From Paenibacillus sp. L3-i20 (GTDB lineage: Bacteria > Bacillota > Bacilli > Paenibacillales > Paenibacillaceae), in contig NZ_BQME02000001.1 in NCBI RefSeq assembly GCF_022180385.2, positions 1,157,501 through 1,221,500 of the forward strand: DNA of 64,000 nucleotides, read 5' to 3'. How positions within the stretch are numbered: position 1 is the first letter of the stretch; every line of letters begins with the position of its first letter. The notes below the pieces were generated by a model that saw nothing but the letters and a program-made list of their open reading frames with translations, did no database searches and was not told where the DNA came from. Shown in pieces: positions 50,755 to 61,557 of the stretch. The position numbers and the translations under genes are program-made.

Positions 50755-52154
50755 TTACGCCGCCAACGGATGCCTAATGGAGTATCCTCAAGCACAATGT
50801 TTTTTTCGATTAATAGATCACGAATCTCGTCTGCACGTGCCCAGTTTTTCGACTTACGAGCTTCTGTCCGCTCAATAATCAGACCTTCAATTTCTTCATC
50901 CAACAAATCGTTTGCGTCATCTTGCGGCAATAGGCCTAATACATTATCTATCCGGTCAATAGCTGCTACTAACAACTCAAGACCTTCTTTCGAAGCGTCC
51001 TGTTTATTCAAATATACATTCGCTTCTGATACGAGATCGAACAATGTTGTTATTGCATCTGGTGTGCTGAAGTCATCATCCATCTTAGCCTTGAACTGCT
51101 CCACAATGTCTGTAACCCGCTTCCGCAATTCTTCAACATTTCCAGCAGTACCATCAGAAGCTTGAAGTCTATGCTTCAGATTCGCATAGCTATTTGTAAT
51201 GCGCTCCACACTATTTTCCGCTTGCGATATTGCATCATCACTAAAGTTAAGCGGACTGCGATAATGAGTTGCAAGAATGAAATAACGAATGGCCTGCGGT
51301 TTCACACGCTTCACAATTTCGTGCACGGATATGCCGTTGCCCAGTGACTTAGACATTTTCACATTATCAATATGAAGATATCCGTTATGCATCCAATAAT
51401 TCGCTAGCGGCTTGCCTGTTAGTGACTCCGATTGAGCAACCTCACACTCATGATGCGGGAACTGCAAGTCATGTCCGCCACCATGGATGTCGAGTGTATC
51501 ACCCAAATATTTGCGAGCCATTGCAGAGCATTCAATATGCCAGCCCGGTCTTCCCGCTCCCCATGGGCTATCCCAATTAATTTCGCCTGGCTTAGCACCC
51601 TTCCACAATACGAAATCACCTTGGTTTTCCTTGCGCTCACCAACTTCAACCCGGATACCGAATTGCAGTTCTTCGATATTCTGATGCGATAGCTTACCAT
51701 ATTCCTCGAAGGATGAGGTACGGAAATATACATCTCCTTCACTTTCATAGGCATAGCCTTTGTCGACAAGCCCTTCTATAAACGTAATAATCTCCGCGAT
51801 ATGGTCCGTTACTCGTGGATTAAGTGTCGCCTTCCTTACACCTAATGATTCAATGTCATTATAAAATGCTTCGATAAAACGTTTCGCAACTTCAGGAACA
51901 GTAGTACCTAGCTCCTCCGCCTTGCGAATCAGTCTATCATCCACATCAGTGAAGTTCACCACATAGTTCACTTCATTGCCCGCATCCTCCAAATATCGAC
52001 GAACGACATCAAAGAATACGACTGGACGTGCATTTCCGATATGAATATAGTCATAGACCGTAGGTCCGCATACATACATCTTTACTTTACCTTGCTCTTG
52101 CGGCTGAAAGCTTTCCTTCGTCCGCGTTAATGAATTATAGATAGCTATTGTCAC
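50751..52154 (-). CDS. cysS: Cysteinyl-tRNA synthetase
   Basis: 467 residues. Class I motifs: HIGNARP (HIGH-like) and KMSKSLGN; zinc ligands C28 in VCGPTVYD and the WHIECSAM and HHECE segments. The start is GTG (52152-52154), overlapping the cysE stop by one base (TAGTG), with GGGAG upstream. Expression is expected to depend on the upstream T-box. Confidence 0.96.
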   Translation of the reverse strand: MTIAIYNSLTRTKESFQPQEQGKVKMYVCGPTVYDYIHIGNARPVVFFDVVRRYLEDAGNEVNYVVNFTDVDDRLIRKAEELGTTVPEVAKRFIEAFYNDIESLGVRKATLNPRVTDHIAEIITFIEGLVDKGYAYESEGDVYFRTSSFEEYGKLSHQNIEELQFGIRVEVGERKENQGDFVLWKGAKPGEINWDSPWGAGRPGWHIECSAMARKYLGDTLDIHGGGHDLQFPHHECEVAQSESLTGKPLANYWMHNGYLHIDNVKMSKSLGNGISVHEIVKRVKPQAIRYFILATHYRSPLNFSDDAISQAENSVERITNSYANLKHRLQASDGTAGNVEELRKRVTDIVEQFKAKMDDDFSTPDAITTLFDLVSEANVYLNKQDASKEGLELLVAAIDRIDNVLGLLPQDDANDLLDEEIEGLIIERTEARKSKNWARADEIRDLLIEKNIVLEDTPLGIRWRRK

Positions 52155-52813
52155 TATGATTTACTCCCTTCATTTTCTAAGTACCGTTCACCATTCACCT
52201 TGTACTTCAACTCGTCAATTTCTTTTTGCATCATGCGAAACATCTCAATGACAGGGTCAGGTAATTGCGTATGATCGAGCCTATCTCCTACTCGCTCCCC
52301 ATTACGTCTTACTACTCGGCCCGGATTTCCTACAACCGTACAATTATCCGGCACCTCACGCAGTACTACTGCATTAGAACCAATATTAGAATTGTCCCCG
52401 ACTGCGAACGAACCTAGTACTTTAGCACCCGAACCAATTACGACATTGTTGCCGATTGTAGGATGACGCTTCCCCTTTTCCTTACCCGTACCGCCAAGAG
52501 TGACCCCTTGATAAATGACGACATTATCACCTATTTCACAAGTCTCGCCTATTACTACACCCATCCCATGGTCGATAAAAAGTCGTTCACCAATTTTTGC
52601 ACCAGGGTGAATTTCAATACCTGTCATAAAGCGGCTGACCTGTGAAATAACTCGTGCTACCGTAAACCATCCCTTGCGATAAAACGAATGTGCCAGACGA
52701 TGTCCCCAAATAGCGTGGACACCGGAATACGTAAATATAACCTCGAATCGACTACGAGCCGCGGGATCGTTTTCGAATACCGTTTGTACGTCTGAGCGAA
52801 AATGGCGAAGCAT
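52154..52813 (-). CDS. cysE: Serine O-acetyltransferase
   Basis: 219 residues with the left-handed beta-helix hexapeptide region (about 65-170) and DHGMGVVIGET, the acetyl-CoA/serine site. It makes O-acetylserine, the acceptor for sulfide in cysteine synthesis, linking this operon to cysH-sat in the same window. The ATG at 52813 follows AAGGGGGAT; a start six codons upstream overlaps that SD. Confidence 0.95.
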   Translation of the reverse strand: MLRHFRSDVQTVFENDPAARSRFEVIFTYSGVHAIWGHRLAHSFYRKGWFTVARVISQVSRFMTGIEIHPGAKIGERLFIDHGMGVVIGETCEIGDNVVIYQGVTLGGTGKEKGKRHPTIGNNVVIGSGAKVLGSFAVGDNSNIGSNAVVLREVPDNCTVVGNPGRVVRRNGERVGDRLDHTQLPDPVIEMFRMMQKEIDELKYKVNGERYLENEGSKS

Positions 52814-52860
52814 AATGAAATCCCCCTTCAAGCTGCCAAGCGATGATTAAGGTCTTATGA

Positions 52861-53226
52861 AAATAAAAAAGCCTCTGCAGCATCAAATGCTGCAGAGGCG
52901 TGTAATCTCGCGGTTCCACTCTGCTTGAACATCGCATCCGAGAAATCTCGTAGCGTGCTCATCTCATAGTCCGTAACGAGGACAATCCGTTGCTGCCTAC
53001 CCCGCTATTATCACGATTATGGCATATCGCCTTGCAATCGTTTGTAACAGCAGCTCGGAACAAAGCTCCCAGGTGCAATTTCCGTTTACGTGAACTAGAC
53101 AACTTTCAGCCTCACTTTTATCGCTTGCATAACAAATACGATTCGAATGACGGTTGTCCTCTCTGCGAATCCACAGTTTAACGTACTTCTCCTGTTCATG
53201 GCCGTTTCAATATTATTAATAGTCAT
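52861..53226 (-). ncRNA. T-box leader (tRNA-Cys) of the cysES operon
   Basis: The leader carries a Stem I region with GCAGAGAGGACAACC, a candidate specifier TGC (53075-53077, in AATTGCACC), the T-box sequence GTGGAACCGCGA (52908-52919) and a terminator GCCTCTGCAGCAT...GGC followed by TTTTTTATTTT (52861-52899). Uncharged tRNA-Cys would favour the antiterminator and raise cysE-cysS expression. The 3' half is certain; the specifier assignment rests on position and the downstream genes. Confidence 0.9.
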
Positions 53227-53254
53227 AGTATACCGAATCATAGAAAAAGTGCAA
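53227..53254 (-). promoter_or_regulatory. cysES promoter
   Basis: TTGCAC (53249-53254) and TATACT (53227-53232) with 16 bases between. An 8-bp inverted repeat (ACCGAATC 53232-53239 on plus, GATTCGGT 53260-53267) brackets the -35 box. Confidence 0.7.
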
Positions 53255-53284
53255 GCATAGATTCGGTTTCTCAGGGAACATACC

Positions 53285-54745
53285 TTACGCCAATCGCCCT
53301 TGGAGTCTAGCGAGCACCTTAGCCTTACCTAGCAAAACGATCGATTGATTAAGATCTGGTCCATGAGTCTGGCCCGTCAACGCTGCACGGATTGGCATAA
53401 AGAGTGCTTTCCCTTTAAAGCCAGTATCCTTCTGTACAGTTTTGATCATCTCTTTAATTCCTTCAACAGTGAAAGGAGCTGCGTCCGACTCCAATAATTG
53501 ATGGAAAGCTCCCAGCACGGTAGGAACTTGTTCCTCCGCTAATACAGCAGCAGCTTCTTCGTCTTCAGCAACTGTCTCACGGAAGAACAACTCCGTCACA
53601 GGAACGATATCAGCAGCACAACGGAGTTTATCTTGATGAAGTCCAACAAGTCCCGTCACCCATTCTCTGCCGTCACTATCAAGCGTATCTGGAATACAGC
53701 CAGCCTTTTGCAAATGAGGAAGACAGAGATCTACAATGCGTGCCAAATCTGCTCCCTTAATATATTCATTATTCATCCAGCTAAGCTTCTGTGTGTCAAA
53801 CACAGCAGGGCTCTTGCTAAGACGATCCGAATTAAATACATCTACCAGTTGCTCACGCGTGAACATCTCTTGTTCACCTTCTGGCGACCATCCAAGCAGC
53901 GATATAAAATTGAACATCGCCTCAGGCAAGTAACCAAGATTATCGTATTGCTCAATGAATTGGATAATAGATTCATCACGTTTGCTAAGTTTCTTCTTCT
54001 GTTCATTAACGATAAGAGTCATATGACCAAATATCGGAGGCTCCCAGCCGAATGCTTCATAGATCATCAATTGTCTAGGTGTGTTTGACACATGATCTTC
54101 ACCACGAAGTACATGGCTAATACGCATTAGATAATCATCCAATACAACCGCAAAGTTATAAGTAGGTATGCCATCTTTTTTCACGATGACAAAGTCACCC
54201 ATCTCTGCAGTATCAAAAGTGATCGTACCTTTTACCAGGTCGTCAAATGAATATGTGCGATCTTCCGGTACACGGAAACGAATACTTGCAACTCGTCCTT
54301 CTGCTTCGAATGCTTGCTGCTGTTCTTGCGTCAAGTTTCTATGCTTTCCAGAATAACGTGGTGTCTCGCCGCGTTCAGTCTGCTCCTCGCGCTCCTTCTC
54401 AAGCTCTTCCTCTGTACAGTAACAACGGTATGCTAGATTACGATCAAGCAGCCCTTGCCAGTGTTCACGATAGATGTCGAGACGTTCTGTTTGACGATAT
54501 GGACCATATCCGCCGCCAATATCGATACTTTCATCCCAATCAATACCTAACCATTTCAAGTACGTAAGCTGGCTTTCTTCTCCTCCAGCAATGTTACGTT
54601 TTACATCTGTATCTTCTATACGGATAATAAATTTACCGCCATGTCTTCTCGCGAATAAATAATTGAATAAGGCCGTTCTTGCATTACCGATATGCAAATG
54701 TCCCGTCGGTGACGGTGCGTAGCGTACGCGAACTTCTGTTGTCAT
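53285..54745 (-). CDS. gltX: Glutamyl-tRNA synthetase
   Basis: 486 residues. Class I motifs [11 protein letters not shown] (HIGH-like) and KLSKRD (KMSKS-like) are present; Bacillota GltX is usually non-discriminating and also charges tRNA-Gln. The ATG overlaps the ispF stop (ATGA) and follows AGGAGGAG. It is the third gene of the coupled ispD-ispF-gltX cluster. Confidence 0.96.
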   Translation of the reverse strand: MTTEVRVRYAPSPTGHLHIGNARTALFNYLFARRHGGKFIIRIEDTDVKRNIAGGEESQLTYLKWLGIDWDESIDIGGGYGPYRQTERLDIYREHWQGLLDRNLAYRCYCTEEELEKEREEQTERGETPRYSGKHRNLTQEQQQAFEAEGRVASIRFRVPEDRTYSFDDLVKGTITFDTAEMGDFVIVKKDGIPTYNFAVVLDDYLMRISHVLRGEDHVSNTPRQLMIYEAFGWEPPIFGHMTLIVNEQKKKLSKRDESIIQFIEQYDNLGYLPEAMFNFISLLGWSPEGEQEMFTREQLVDVFNSDRLSKSPAVFDTQKLSWMNNEYIKGADLARIVDLCLPHLQKAGCIPDTLDSDGREWVTGLVGLHQDKLRCAADIVPVTELFFRETVAEDEEAAAVLAEEQVPTVLGAFHQLLESDAAPFTVEGIKEMIKTVQKDTGFKGKALFMPIRAALTGQTHGPDLNQSIVLLGKAKVLARLQGRLA

Positions 54746-55233
54746 GACAAAACTCCTCCTTTTTTAATCAAGCAAACGACTGATTGTGCAGCAATCCCTT
54801 CACCTCGGCCGGCAAACCCAAGCTGTTCTGTCGTTGTCGCCTTTACGTTAACTTGCGCAATATCCGCATCAAGCGCTTTAGCGATAATTTCCGCCATTTG
54901 AGGAATATACGGAAGCATCTTTGGCTTCTGTGCAATAATAGTGGAGTCTATATTTCCTAGCTTATATCCGCGTTCATCTACAAGTGCCCATACCCGCTCC
55001 AAGAGCTTCAAGCTGTCTGCATCTTTATAGGCTTCATCTGTGTCTGGGAAGTGCTTGCCAATATCACCAAGTCCAAGTGCACCTAAGATAGCATCGGATA
55101 TCGCATGCAAGAGAACATCTGCATCAGAGTGACCTAGCAGACCCTTTTCATACGGAATAGTGACACCTCCAATAATACACGGGCGTCCTTCTACCAACTG
55201 ATGTACATCAAATCCTTGTCCTACACGAATCAT
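54742..55233 (-). CDS. ispF: 2-C-methyl-D-erythritol 2,4-cyclodiphosphate synthase
   Basis: 163 residues, GQGFDVHQ with the zinc ligands D and H, and [14 protein letters not shown]. It is a trimeric enzyme of the MEP isoprenoid pathway, acting after IspD and IspE. Both ends overlap neighbours by ATGA, showing translational coupling. Confidence 0.96.
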   Translation of the reverse strand: MIRVGQGFDVHQLVEGRPCIIGGVTIPYEKGLLGHSDADVLLHAISDAILGALGLGDIGKHFPDTDEAYKDADSLKLLERVWALVDERGYKLGNIDSTIIAQKPKMLPYIPQMAEIIAKALDADIAQVNVKATTTEQLGFAGRGEGIAAQSVVCLIKKGGVLS

Positions 55234-55940
55234 ATTTTCTCTTCTCCCCTCATCACCCTGCGCTCCGCCATAAGGTATTCAGCCCACGGCAAATCTTCAG
55301 GTGTCGTTATCTTTATATTGGTATACTCCCCTTCAGCTACTACAACTGAAGTACCCATTCGCTCAACGACCATAGCATCGTCTGTGCCTAAGAAACCATT
55401 TGCAATTGCACTCTCGTGGGCTTCCATTAGTAGATCACGACGAAAAGCTTGTGGTGTTTGTATCGCCCACAAGCTTTTGCGATCTGGTGTAGCGACAATG
55501 ACTCCCGTCTCATCAACTTGCTTGATCGTATCCTTAACTGGAACGGCAAGTACAGCTGCTCCATCCTGTAGAGCTCTGGCACAGCAGCCCCGAACTGCCT
55601 TCTCAGATACTAGTGGTCGAACACCATCATGAACCATAACCCATTCTGACTTTAATGACTGAAGACCACGGAATACAGAGTACTGACGTTCTGTTCCACC
55701 GCTTATTATCGAGGTTACCTTTAACAAACTATATTCCTTCGCCCATTGCTGGCAGCGCTCGATATCTTGATCACCTACAACAAGTGCGATTTCCTCAACA
55801 AAGTCCATACGCTGGAATAGCTCCAGAGTATGGACTAGAATAGGCTTGTCCCCAAGCCGCAAATATTGCTTACTCTCTTTTGTCCCCATGCGTGAGCCGC
55901 GGCCGGCTGCAACGATGACGACACCCCACTTCTCTCTCAT
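55230..55940 (-). CDS. ispD: 2-C-methyl-D-erythritol 4-phosphate cytidylyltransferase
   Basis: 236 residues. The CTP-binding motif AAGRGSRMG is near the N-terminus, with [11 protein letters not shown] and TPQAFR later. The frame continues 27 codons upstream, but [15 protein letters not shown] at 55940 is the family start (a modest GGTAGAGG lies upstream). Confidence 0.94.
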   Translation of the reverse strand: MREKWGVVIVAAGRGSRMGTKESKQYLRLGDKPILVHTLELFQRMDFVEEIALVVGDQDIERCQQWAKEYSLLKVTSIISGGTERQYSVFRGLQSLKSEWVMVHDGVRPLVSEKAVRGCCARALQDGAAVLAVPVKDTIKQVDETGVIVATPDRKSLWAIQTPQAFRRDLLMEAHESAIANGFLGTDDAMVVERMGTSVVVAEGEYTNIKITTPEDLPWAEYLMAERRVMRGEEKI

Positions 55941-56086
55941 ACCCTCTACCTGCCTTAACCGAATGTCAATCGCAAACGGCTCCAGACGTTTAGACTGGCA
56001 TGAGCTCGTTTCGCGCTGCAAGATAAACCCGGCACACGACGATGTCTATGCCCTTTATCTATGTACAATAGTCATATTGTACCTTG

Positions 56087-57184
56087 TTACAACGCTTTTT
56101 CCAACAGCTTAGGCTTAGCAAATATCATTCGACCCGCGGAAGTTTGTAACACACTCGTAACGAGAACCTCCATCGTCGTACCAATGTAATCCCGTCCACC
56201 TTCTACTACAATCATCGTTCCGTCATCCAGATAAGCAACACCTTGCCCATGCTCCTTGCCATCTTTAATCACTTGTACAATAATTTCTTCACCGGGTAGA
56301 ACGACGGGCTTTACAGCATTGGCAAGATCATTAATGTTAAGGACCGATACTCCCTGAAGCTCACAAACCTTATTTAAATTAAAATCATTAGTGACAACTT
56401 TACCGTGCAGTGCCTTCGCTAGCTTGACGAGCTTACTATCCACTTCCCCGATTTCTTCAAAGTCACCTTCGTAAATCAATACTTTCACATCGAGTTCCTT
56501 CTGAATTTTATTCAGAATATCTAAGCCTCTACGACCCCGGTTACGCTTCAATAAATCAGAGGAATCAGCGATATGCTGAAGCTCCTCAAGGACAAACTCT
56601 GGAATAACGAGTGTCCCTTCAATAAAACCTGTTTTACAAATGTCCGCAATTCTACCGTCGATAATAACACTTGTATCTAGTATTTTGTGTTCCTCAAATC
56701 CCTTTACCTCATTGGAAGCCGATGAAGAACGTGGCTTCGCCGCTAGTGCAGCAAAACCATCTACAATTTCATCTTGCTTCGATAGGCTGATGCGCATTCC
56801 TACATAACCAAATGCAAGAGCCATAATAGCAGGCAACAATTTACCAATACCAGCTAATCCCGCTACTGACGGGTATAACATAACCGCTAACAATAACCCT
56901 GTAAGCATGCCTCCCGCTCCAACGAGTAACTGTCTTAGTGGCATCTCAGATGTTAACTCCACACTCTTCCCAATAAACCGAATTGCTGGGCCCGCCAAAA
57001 TCGATGCCGCAATAACGCCAAAGAGAGCTCCTACCGCTACATTCATGTAATAAGTGCCGGATTGCTGTAACATGTTGAATGACGAGTTCGACCACATAGC
57101 CGCACCATTCACCATGTTGTACACCTCGCCGCCAACCATCCCGCCAAACAACAAACCTATAATCTGTATCATTCGTCTAACCAT
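56087..57184 (-). CDS. yacL: Membrane PIN-TRAM domain protein (YacL)
   Basis: 365 residues: four N-terminal membrane helices, a PIN nuclease-like domain (about 165-290, [15 protein letters not shown] and [14 protein letters not shown]) and a C-terminal TRAM RNA-binding domain. The acidic PIN residues are intact, so it could be a membrane-bound RNase, though no substrate is known. GGAGG precedes the ATG. Confidence 0.88.
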   Translation of the reverse strand: MVRRMIQIIGLLFGGMVGGEVYNMVNGAAMWSNSSFNMLQQSGTYYMNVAVGALFGVIAASILAGPAIRFIGKSVELTSEMPLRQLLVGAGGMLTGLLLAVMLYPSVAGLAGIGKLLPAIMALAFGYVGMRISLSKQDEIVDGFAALAAKPRSSSASNEVKGFEEHKILDTSVIIDGRIADICKTGFIEGTLVIPEFVLEELQHIADSSDLLKRNRGRRGLDILNKIQKELDVKVLIYEGDFEEIGEVDSKLVKLAKALHGKVVTNDFNLNKVCELQGVSVLNINDLANAVKPVVLPGEEIIVQVIKDGKEHGQGVAYLDDGTMIVVEGGRDYIGTTMEVLVTSVLQTSAGRMIFAKPKLLEKAL

Positions 57185-57373
57185 AAAGGTTCACCTCCAT
57201 TACAATTATGATCAAATATTTCAATCGTTAATCGTAGTAGGGAGAAAAATGTTAAAGTTTTCTATTTCGAGTCATTTAGGTCGCAATACCCTTTCTTCAT
57301 AGCATTGTGGAAAAGAGGGCTCGGGAGCATTATAATGATTAAGAGATTACTTCACTAGGGGTAGGTGATTGAG

Positions 57374-57775
57374 ATGGAATCCATGAGTGCACCAACATTG
57401 GAACAATTTCAGCAGCAAGTATCTGAACTTTTGCTTCGGCACCGCAGTCTGCTTGATGTCATGTCCAAGCTCGGTCAATCCGGCGCATCCGTAAATCGTG
57501 CAGTAACAAAAGCGGTAACGGATTGTGGTTGTATTGAATTGAATGCCCGCAAGCAGCAATACACTGACGAATCTAATCTTGAAAATGCAAAAGATACTTT
57601 AGAGAGCCATCTTGCAGGTGCTTTATGCGAACATTGCAACGATGCGATTAAGAGTGAACTTGGACGTAACTTGTTTTATATGACGGCACTATGTAATCTG
57701 CTACAGGTACAACTTGATGAAGTCATTGCCGATGAATACGACAAATGCTCTACGCTTGGCTTGTTTAATCTAACA
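57374..57775 (+). CDS. Conserved Cys-rich cytosolic protein, function unknown
   Basis: 134 residues, all-helical by appearance with no signal or membrane segment. Cysteines at 51, 53, 85 and 88 (CGC and CEHC) could bind a metal. The C-terminal part (NLFYMTALCNLLQVQLDEVI) resembles MazG-type helices. It is transcribed against its neighbours; a TATAAT box is at 57330-57335 and AGGTGA precedes the ATG at 57374 (a GTG at 57365 is in frame). I recall close homologues beside pssA in Paenibacillus, but no function. Confidence 0.7.
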
Positions 57776-57783
57776 TAGGAAAC

Positions 57784-57836
57784 AAAAAGAACGTTTTTGA
57801 CCACAATGAATATGTGATCAAAAACGTTCTTTTTTG
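57784..57836. terminator. Bidirectional terminator between 57374 gene and pssA
   Basis: A stem AAAGAACGTTTTTGA.../...TCAAAAACGTTCTTT with T runs on both strands (TTTTTTGTGG on plus, TTTTTGTTTCC on minus), serving the two convergent genes. Confidence 0.85.
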
Positions 57837-57843
57837 TGGTTTT

Positions 57844-58590
57844 TTACGCTGGCTTCTCGGATTTCACCGGTTCCTCAGGCGTATCGTTCATCTTGCCACG
57901 TTTGCGAAGACGTTTCGGCAAACGGCGATCAACGTTTTTTTTTAGGCCATACAATGCATAGATCAGTAATGGAACAAACAGTATTTTCGACAAATGATGC
58001 TCGAAATACACTCCAAGTACGATCGATACAATGATGATGATAGGTACAACCCATATCGCGTTGCGCGGAATGCCTACCTTCTTAAAGTTCGGATATCTTA
58101 TTGTACTAACCATAAGGAGAGACAATACAATTGTACTTGTAAGAAGGATGGAAACCGGAATTTCGTCTTTAAATAAAGCCATTGTCGCTAGAACTCCGCC
58201 AGCTGCTGGTATCGGCAATCCGATAAAGTAACCTGCATTGCTTGTAATGACATTGAATCGAGCCAAGCGCAGCGCTCCGCAAATGGGAAACAGTGCAGTT
58301 ACGATCCATGCAAGCGCAGGACTTAAGTCTTGAAAAGCAACAACATACATAATAAATGCAGGTGCTACACCAAAAGATATGACATCGGACAAAGAATCCA
58401 GTTCTTTACCAAATTCGCTTTGTACATTAAGCGCTCGTGCTACTCGACCGTCTACCCCATCAAGAAGCATTGCAATCAAGACCATTATCGCTGCCATCTC
58501 AGGCTTCTCATTAAAAATTAAAATGATGGCCACTATGCCAAGAAATAAATTACCCACCGTGAGAAGGCTCGGTATCGATTTTGCGATCAT
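57844..58590 (-). CDS. pssA: CDP-diacylglycerol-serine O-phosphatidyltransferase
   Basis: 248 residues, several membrane helices, and an exact CDP-alcohol phosphotransferase signature: D44G..D47G48..A51R52, eight residues, G61, D65, D69. It makes phosphatidylserine, precursor of phosphatidylethanolamine. The basic tail KRLRKRGK is cytosolic. In B. subtilis pssA is elsewhere; here it is between disA and yacL. Confidence 0.92.
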   Translation of the reverse strand: MIAKSIPSLLTVGNLFLGIVAIILIFNEKPEMAAIMVLIAMLLDGVDGRVARALNVQSEFGKELDSLSDVISFGVAPAFIMYVVAFQDLSPALAWIVTALFPICGALRLARFNVITSNAGYFIGLPIPAAGGVLATMALFKDEIPVSILLTSTIVLSLLMVSTIRYPNFKKVGIPRNAIWVVPIIIIVSIVLGVYFEHHLSKILFVPLLIYALYGLKKNVDRRLPKRLRKRGKMNDTPEEPVKSEKPA

Positions 58591-58677
58591 CTATTCCACC
58601 TCTTCTCTACTATGCCCACTTATCGCAGCCATTCTACAGGTCAATGATTGGAACACATTCTATCAATTGTATGGGAA

Positions 58678-59754
58678 TTAAATTTGTCTGTCAATGAACA
58701 TCTGCTCTTGAATGCGCTTCAAACCGTCCTTAATCGCTCTCGCACGCACTTCCCCAATACCATCGACCTCGTCCAGCTCTTCGATCGTCGCCATTAGTAT
58801 ATGCGGCAAGCGGTGGAAACGTTCCACCAAATTATTCATAATAATTAGTGGCAATCTCGGTATCTTATTAAGCAGTCTAAAGCCCCGCGGTGAAACCGAT
58901 TCATCAGCCATATTATTCGTATGAGGATAACCAATTAAACGAACAATAGGTGAAGCATCAAGCAACTCATCCGAGCTGAGTTTCTTCAGCCCGTTCCGCA
59001 ATTCTCTAATTTTTTCATCCGAGTTATCTTTCGCGTAGTCCTTCAGTAAGAACCAAGCATCTTCTTCGACTCCTCCAACAAGCTCATCCATCTGCATGCT
59101 GATAAGACGACCTTCCGTACCAAGTTCGTTGACGTAACGACTAATTTCCATCTTGATTCGCAGTACCATCTCAACACGCTGGATAACATGGGCAACTTCT
59201 TGCAAAGTAACAAGTTCCTCGAATTCAAGTGCAGACAGATTGGTAAAAGATTGCGTTAATACAGCCTTATATTTCTCTAATGTCTGAATCGCTTGGTTCG
59301 CTTTAGTTAAAATTACACCCATCTCTTTGAGCGAATAACGCAGATTGCCTTGGTATAACGTAATAATATTTCTCCGTTGAGAAATAGATACCACTAATCT
59401 TCCCGTTTGCTTCGCAACCCGCTCCGCCGTTCGATGACGAATACCCGTTTCAATCGAAGGTATGGAGCTGTTCGGAATGAGCTGAGTATTGGCATAAAGA
59501 ATGCGCCTCATATCTTCGCTCATAATAATTGCGCCGTCCATTTTGGCTAGTTCATACAAATAATTTGACGAGAAGTCGCAATTGATGGAGAAACCTCCGT
59601 CTACTACTTCCATGACTTCTGGGCTATATCCCACAACAATAAGTGCGCCTGTTTTGGCTCTTAACACATTCTCTAACCCTTCGCGAAAAGGGGTGCCTGG
59701 CGCTACTAATTGCAATAATTGATTCATCACTTCTTGCTGAGTCGGTTCCTTCAT
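58678..59754 (-). CDS. disA: DNA integrity scanning diadenylate cyclase DisA
   Basis: 358 residues: DAC domain (1-150) with D73-G74-A75 and R106-H-R-T-A-E, both required for c-di-AMP synthesis; a linker; and a C-terminal helix-hairpin-helix DNA-binding domain ([17 protein letters not shown]). It scans DNA for branched structures and reports through c-di-AMP. It directly follows radA, which modulates DisA in Bacillus. A run of Gs ending GGGGGGCATCAG precedes the ATG. Confidence 0.96.
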   Translation of the reverse strand: MKEPTQQEVMNQLLQLVAPGTPFREGLENVLRAKTGALIVVGYSPEVMEVVDGGFSINCDFSSNYLYELAKMDGAIIMSEDMRRILYANTQLIPNSSIPSIETGIRHRTAERVAKQTGRLVVSISQRRNIITLYQGNLRYSLKEMGVILTKANQAIQTLEKYKAVLTQSFTNLSALEFEELVTLQEVAHVIQRVEMVLRIKMEISRYVNELGTEGRLISMQMDELVGGVEEDAWFLLKDYAKDNSDEKIRELRNGLKKLSSDELLDASPIVRLIGYPHTNNMADESVSPRGFRLLNKIPRLPLIIMNNLVERFHRLPHILMATIEELDEVDGIGEVRARAIKDGLKRIQEQMFIDRQI

Positions 59755-59765
59755 CTGATGCCCCC

Positions 59766-61133
59766 CTATCCAAGCGCTGCCTTAAGTGCTTCCGCTACTG
59801 TATTTACTCCAATTATTTCGATGCCAGAAGGCGGTTTCCAACCCTTCAAACTTTTCTCCGGCATAATAACTCTTTTGAAACCAAGCTTCTCAGCTTCTTT
59901 AACCCTTTGTTCTGCTCTAGAAACTGCCCTAACCTCACCCGTTAAGCCGACCTCGCCAAATATGACGTCATACGGCTTTGTTGGTGCATCCCGAAAGCTT
60001 GATGCCAGACTAACCGCAGCCGCAAGATCAACAGCTGGTTCATCCAGCTTCACACCGCCCGCTACGTTCAAATAAGCATCCTGCGTTTGAAGAAACATCC
60101 CGTTGCGCTTCTCCAAAACAGCGATAATAAGTGCCATTCTGTGATGATCAATGCCGGTCGACATTCTTCGCGGCGATGGGAAATTTGTTGTTGCTACAAG
60201 CGCTTGCAGTTCTACAAGAATAGGACGAGTGCCCTCCATACTTGCAACTACTGTCGAACCTGATACACCAAGTGGTCTTTCGGATAAAAAGAGCTCAGAA
60301 GGATTGCTTACCTCTCTTAACCCATCTTCACTCATTTCGAAAATGCCGATTTCATTCGTAGAGCCGAACCTGTTCTTCACCGCACGCAACAATCGATACG
60401 TATGATGTCGCTCACCTTCGAAATAAAGAACACAGTCCACCATGTGCTCCAGTAACCGTGGGCCCGCAATTGCACCTTCTTTGGTCACATGACCAACCAG
60501 CACCGTTGCAATGCCTTTGATCTTGGCTACACGCATGAAATGTGCGGTACATTCTCTCACTTGGGACACACTGCCTGGGGCAGATTCCACACGCGGATCA
60601 TATACCGTTTGAATCGAGTCGATAACTAAAAAGTCTGGCTTCACAGATTCAATAGCATCATTAATGTGCTCCATGTTCGTTTCACAAAACACAAAGAGCG
60701 TTTCAGTTAATGCGCCAAGTCGGTCTGCACGAAGTCTTGTTTGCCGTACAGATTCTTCCCCCGATATGTAAAGCACCGTCAGACCCTTTACCGCAAGAGC
60801 GTGGGAAGTTTGTAGCAGCAATGTTGATTTACCAATGCCGGGATCTCCTCCGACTAAGATGAGAGAACCAGGTACGACTCCTCCTCCTAGTACACGATTG
60901 AGCTCTACCATCCTTGTTTCAATTCGGGGCTCTTGCCCATTCTCTATATGTATGATAGACTGGGGCTTTTCTTTCGTGTGGATTGTCGATAAGCCAATCC
61001 CTTTTGTCTTTACGACTGTTTCTTTCTCTTCTACCATCGTGTTCCACTCATGGCAGCTCGGACATTTACCCATCCATTTTGGTGATTCTGCGCCGCATTC
61101 CGTACATGCGAACTTCGTTTTTATTTTGGCCAT
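59766..61133 (-). CDS. radA: DNA repair protein RadA (Sms)
   Basis: 455 residues: C4 zinc finger (C10, C13, C24, C27), RecA-like core with Walker [11 protein letters not shown] (about 95-104), the RadA motif [11 protein letters not shown], and a C-terminal Lon-protease-like domain. It is a branch-migration helicase for recombination. GAGGGAG precedes the ATG. Normally it follows clpC closely; here a 690-base gap with a terminator intervenes, so it probably has its own promoter. Confidence 0.96.
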   Translation of the reverse strand: MAKIKTKFACTECGAESPKWMGKCPSCHEWNTMVEEKETVVKTKGIGLSTIHTKEKPQSIIHIENGQEPRIETRMVELNRVLGGGVVPGSLILVGGDPGIGKSTLLLQTSHALAVKGLTVLYISGEESVRQTRLRADRLGALTETLFVFCETNMEHINDAIESVKPDFLVIDSIQTVYDPRVESAPGSVSQVRECTAHFMRVAKIKGIATVLVGHVTKEGAIAGPRLLEHMVDCVLYFEGERHHTYRLLRAVKNRFGSTNEIGIFEMSEDGLREVSNPSELFLSERPLGVSGSTVVASMEGTRPILVELQALVATTNFPSPRRMSTGIDHHRMALIIAVLEKRNGMFLQTQDAYLNVAGGVKLDEPAVDLAAAVSLASSFRDAPTKPYDVIFGEVGLTGEVRAVSRAEQRVKEAEKLGFKRVIMPEKSLKGWKPPSGIEIIGVNTVAEALKAALG

Positions 61134-61345
61134 GCGGAACTCCCTCTAACAAATCTCATATTCAAAGTTTACCATTATATCCTGTTGCAAGAAAGTCATA
61201 TTATTCCCAAATAATTAGTTAGCATAGACCTTAGCATACCCGACTTTCCGTTACTTTTTATATCGGCTAGATTCGGTGTGCTTGTGAGCGGATACATTCA
61301 TGAGCTACTAAGGACAATTCCTCGTTCTTTTAATTCATTTAATAA

Positions 61346-61380
61346 CAAAAAACCGCTCTCTCCGTATCTGAGAAAACGGT
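61346..61380 (-). terminator. Orphan terminator after a coding remnant
   Basis: An 11-bp stem ACCG...CTC/GAGAGAGCGGT with U-G pairs and a 7-base loop, followed by TTTTTTG on the minus strand. It lies 15 bases past the stop of the remnant at 61395-61514 and suggests that a real gene once ended here. Confidence 0.65.
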
Positions 61381-61394
61381 GTAGATACATCATA

Positions 61395-61514
61395 TTAAAA
61401 TTCATAAATATCTTCTTTATTATGCCCATTCTCAGATTCATAGTACCGAAGAATTTTCCCATCAATATGATACTTTATCTTCCCATTTAAAATCCCTTCC
61501 TCATCCCCTAGAAC
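61395..61514 (-). pseudogene. Start-less C-terminal coding remnant
   Basis: A 39-codon frame without start, closed upstream by TAG (61515-61517). The end reads EEGILNGKIKYHIDGK followed by ILRYYESENGHNKEDIYEF and TAA, with protein-like composition. It is followed at proper distance by a good terminator. I infer a truncated gene; family not recognised. Confidence 0.4.
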
Positions 61515-61557
61515 CTAATACCACGCTCACGAACTAAATTTCAACTCATTGAAACAT

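Noticed and set aside
61278-61490. 70-codon plus-strand frame upstream of radA
   Set aside because: No ribosome-binding site; it runs antisense through the orphan terminator and the coding remnant.
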